From the NCBI GenBank assembly GCA_937894935.1, contig CALAYC010000076.1:1-7380 (forward strand): 7,380 bases of DNA, in the 5' to 3' direction. The position numbers and the translations under genes are program-made. Positions 5,738-7,380 of the stretch are shown here, one piece after another; the first letter of the stretch is position 1; the number at the start of each line of letters is the position of its first letter. Source of the DNA: an uncultured Verrucomicrobiota bacterium (GTDB lineage Bacteria > Verrucomicrobiota > Verrucomicrobiia > Limisphaerales > JADLHS01). The notes under the pieces are model-generated. The model made no database searches and was not told the origin of the DNA. It worked only from the letters and a program-made list of their open reading frames with translations.

Positions 5738-7380
5738 GTGACACTGCAAATCGCGCTGCTGCTCGGGATCATTGTCGTCGCGTTGGTGTTTTTCTGCTTC
5801 GAATGGATCGCGGCTGATGTCGTCGCGTTGGGGCTGCTTCTTACTTTAATTCTGACCGGGCTCTTGCCGTTGGACAAAGCTTTCGCCGGATTTGGGAGTG
5901 ATACCGTGATCATGATTCTGGGATTGCTGATCATGACCGCGGCGTTGCTCAAAGCAGGCGTCGTGGACATCGTGGGGCGAAAAATTTTGCGTCACGCGGG
6001 TAAGCGCATGGACGTGCTTCTGTTGGTGATCATGGGAGCGGTGGCGACACTGAGTGCGTTTATCAGTAATACCGCTGCGGCGGCCTTTTTTGTGCCGGTG
6101 GTGATTGGCATCGCGGGTAAGGCGAATGTGCCGGCGGCGCGCTGGTTAATGCCGGTTGCGTTCGCGGCGATTCTTACGAGTTCGGTGTCATTAATCAGCA
6201 CGTCCACCAATCTTGTTGTGAGCGGATTGATGACCAACGCGGGACTTGAACCCATGGGAATGTTCGAGCTCGCGCCGGTGGGTATCCCGATTGCCGTCGT
6301 GGGTTTGCTTTACATGTATTTCATCGGGCGGCGCTGGATTCCAGTGCGCGGTTCGGATGAAGGTTTGCTGGCGCGGTTTGGCATTCGTTCGTATCTCACC
6401 GAGATAGTCGTGCGACCGCAATCGCGGCTGGCCGGAAAAACTCTCGCGGAAAGTAATCTGGGAGCGGACCTGGATTTGACTGTTCTGCGAATTCTGCGAG
6501 GCAAAAGTCAGCAACTTGCGCCGGGTGACGAAACCGTGATTCAAGCGGGCGATGTTCTGCTGGTGGAAGGGCCGCACGAAGAGATTCTTAAAATCAAAGA
6601 CACAGCGGGGATTGATATCAAAGGCGACGTGGAGGTGTCGGAGCCGGGATTGCGAACGGATGAAACGGTTTTAGTTGAGGCGTTGATTGTGCCGGGTTCG
6701 CCGTTGATCGGGCATACGTTGCGGAGCGTGCGATTTCGCGAACGCTTTGGTTGGCAGGTGTTGGGATTGAATCGGCACGGGAAAAATCTGATTCGCAAAC
6801 TGAGTCGAATTCCAGTTCGTGTCGGTGACGTGTTGCTGATTCAAGGCCGGAAAGCTTTGTTGCCCAGTTCGCAGGATGACGCGCCATTCAGCATTTTGGG
6901 TGAAGTTGCGGAACGTCCGCCGGATCGCAAACGCGCGTTGCGAACGGTGTTGATTTTTTGCGGCGCATTGTTGCTGGGCACGTTCAAGATTGTTCCGCTG
7001 CCAGTGGCGATGCTGCTTGGAGCATTTGCGATTTTTGCGACCCGTTGTGTGACGCCGTCGGAAGCTTATCGCGAAGTCGAATGGCGCGTGGTCATTTTGA
7101 TCGCTTCAATGCTGGCGTTGGGTGAAGCGATGAGCAGCACGGGTACGGCGCAATATCTCGCGCAACTCGTGGCGCAGGCCACACAGGGAATGAATCCTTT
7201 ATGGCTGTTAGGGGGAGTGTTCCTGTTGACGGTGCTGTTGACGCAACCGATGTCCAATCAGGCAGCAGCAGCGGTCATCGTGCCGGTGGCCGTTTACACG
7301 GCGGAACAATTACAACTGAATCCGCGGACGTTTTCCATGATGATCGCCGTGGCAGCGAGTTGCTCATATCTGACGCCGCT
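5738..7380 (+). CDS. SLC13-type (DASS-like) permease with two RCK_C domains, 3' end missing
   Basis: The window holds 547 residues of an inner-membrane, probably Na+-coupled anion or dicarboxylate transporter; roughly the last 50 residues lie beyond the right edge. The N-terminal half has about five or six membrane helices with the SNT motif (S110-N111-T112) and STSTNLVVSG (154-163). Between the halves sit two tandem RCK_C/TrkA_C domains, at about 221-290 and 311-376; each ends in a motif of the type AGDVLLVEG or VGDVLLIQG. The C-terminal half resumes at about 396 and contains MSNQAAAAV (505-513), the counterpart of the first SNT repeat. The sequence breaks off at YLTPL, just before the place where the second TN motif is expected. 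GTG 5738 is the first possible start because an in-frame TAG lies at 5726. Shine-Dalgarno signals are weak. Substrate is unknown: family members carry dicarboxylates, sulfate or related anions. The RCK_C domains suggest ligand or ion gating. Confidence 0.92.
   Translation, partial: MTLQIALLLGIIVVALVFFCFEWIAADVVALGLLLTLILTGLLPLDKAFAGFGSDTVIMILGLLIMTAALLKAGVVDIVGRKILRHAGKRMDVLLLVIMGAVATLSAFISNTAAAAFFVPVVIGIAGKANVPAARWLMPVAFAAILTSSVSLISTSTNLVVSGLMTNAGLEPMGMFELAPVGIPIAVVGLLYMYFIGRRWIPVRGSDEGLLARFGIRSYLTEIVVRPQSRLAGKTLAESNLGADLDLTVLRILRGKSQQLAPGDETVIQAGDVLLVEGPHEEILKIKDTAGIDIKGDVEVSEPGLRTDETVLVEALIVPGSPLIGHTLRSVRFRERFGWQVLGLNRHGKNLIRKLSRIPVRVGDVLLIQGRKALLPSSQDDAPFSILGEVAERPPDRKRALRTVLIFCGALLLGTFKIVPLPVAMLLGAFAIFATRCVTPSEAYREVEWRVVILIASMLALGEAMSSTGTAQYLAQLVAQATQGMNPLWLLGGVFLLTVLLTQPMSNQAAAAVIVPVAVYTAEQLQLNPRTFSMMIAVAASCSYLTP

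Noticed and set aside
5464..5970. Minus-strand open frame of 168 codons across the pump end and permease start
   Set aside because: It overlaps two supported plus-strand genes, and its composition mirrors their codons. It has no domain and no convincing start signal.

Overview
The window is ordinary-looking chromosomal DNA from a Gram-negative bacterium: an AcrB-type RND pump requires an outer membrane partner. It is moderately GC-rich, with frequent GCG/CGC/TTG codons and poorly conserved Shine-Dalgarno sequences. The style recalls Verrucomicrobiota or a related environmental phylum, but that is only an impression and no marker gene here fixes the taxon. There are no rRNA or tRNA genes, CRISPR repeats, insertion sequences or phage genes.

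Layout. Positions 1-415 (minus strand) hold the N-terminal third of a LeuT-like sodium:neurotransmitter-symporter (NSS) family transporter that runs off the left edge. A divergent intergenic region of about 200 bp follows. It carries a perfect 18-bp palindrome (589-606), probably a TetR operator, and a smaller 11-bp palindrome (555-565). To the right, on the plus strand, lie three tightly spaced genes: a TetR/AcrR-type repressor (619-1254), a periplasmic adaptor or membrane fusion protein (1286-2407) and a 1046-residue inner-membrane RND pump of the HAE1 class (2435-5575). After a 162-bp gap with a possible terminator and a possible promoter comes the 5' part of an SLC13-type permease with two internal RCK_C (TrkA_C) domains (5738-7380). 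It is cut by the right edge.

How the genes fit together. The repressor-adaptor-pump order, with gaps of 31 and 27 bp, is a classic self-regulated multidrug efflux operon. The repressor probably binds the palindrome just upstream of its own start codon and shuts off all three genes until a ligand is sensed. The pump and adaptor most resemble the MexH/MexI type. No outer membrane factor is encoded here, so a TolC/OprM-like protein must come from elsewhere. The two flanking transporters are separate ion-coupled uptake systems, and nothing in the sequence ties them to efflux except the shared intergenic region on the left.

I looked for a new system and did not find one. The points most worth a second look are the operator geometry around the repressor start, a short second palindrome beside it, an extra periplasmic loop in the pump, and the RCK_C-bearing permease.
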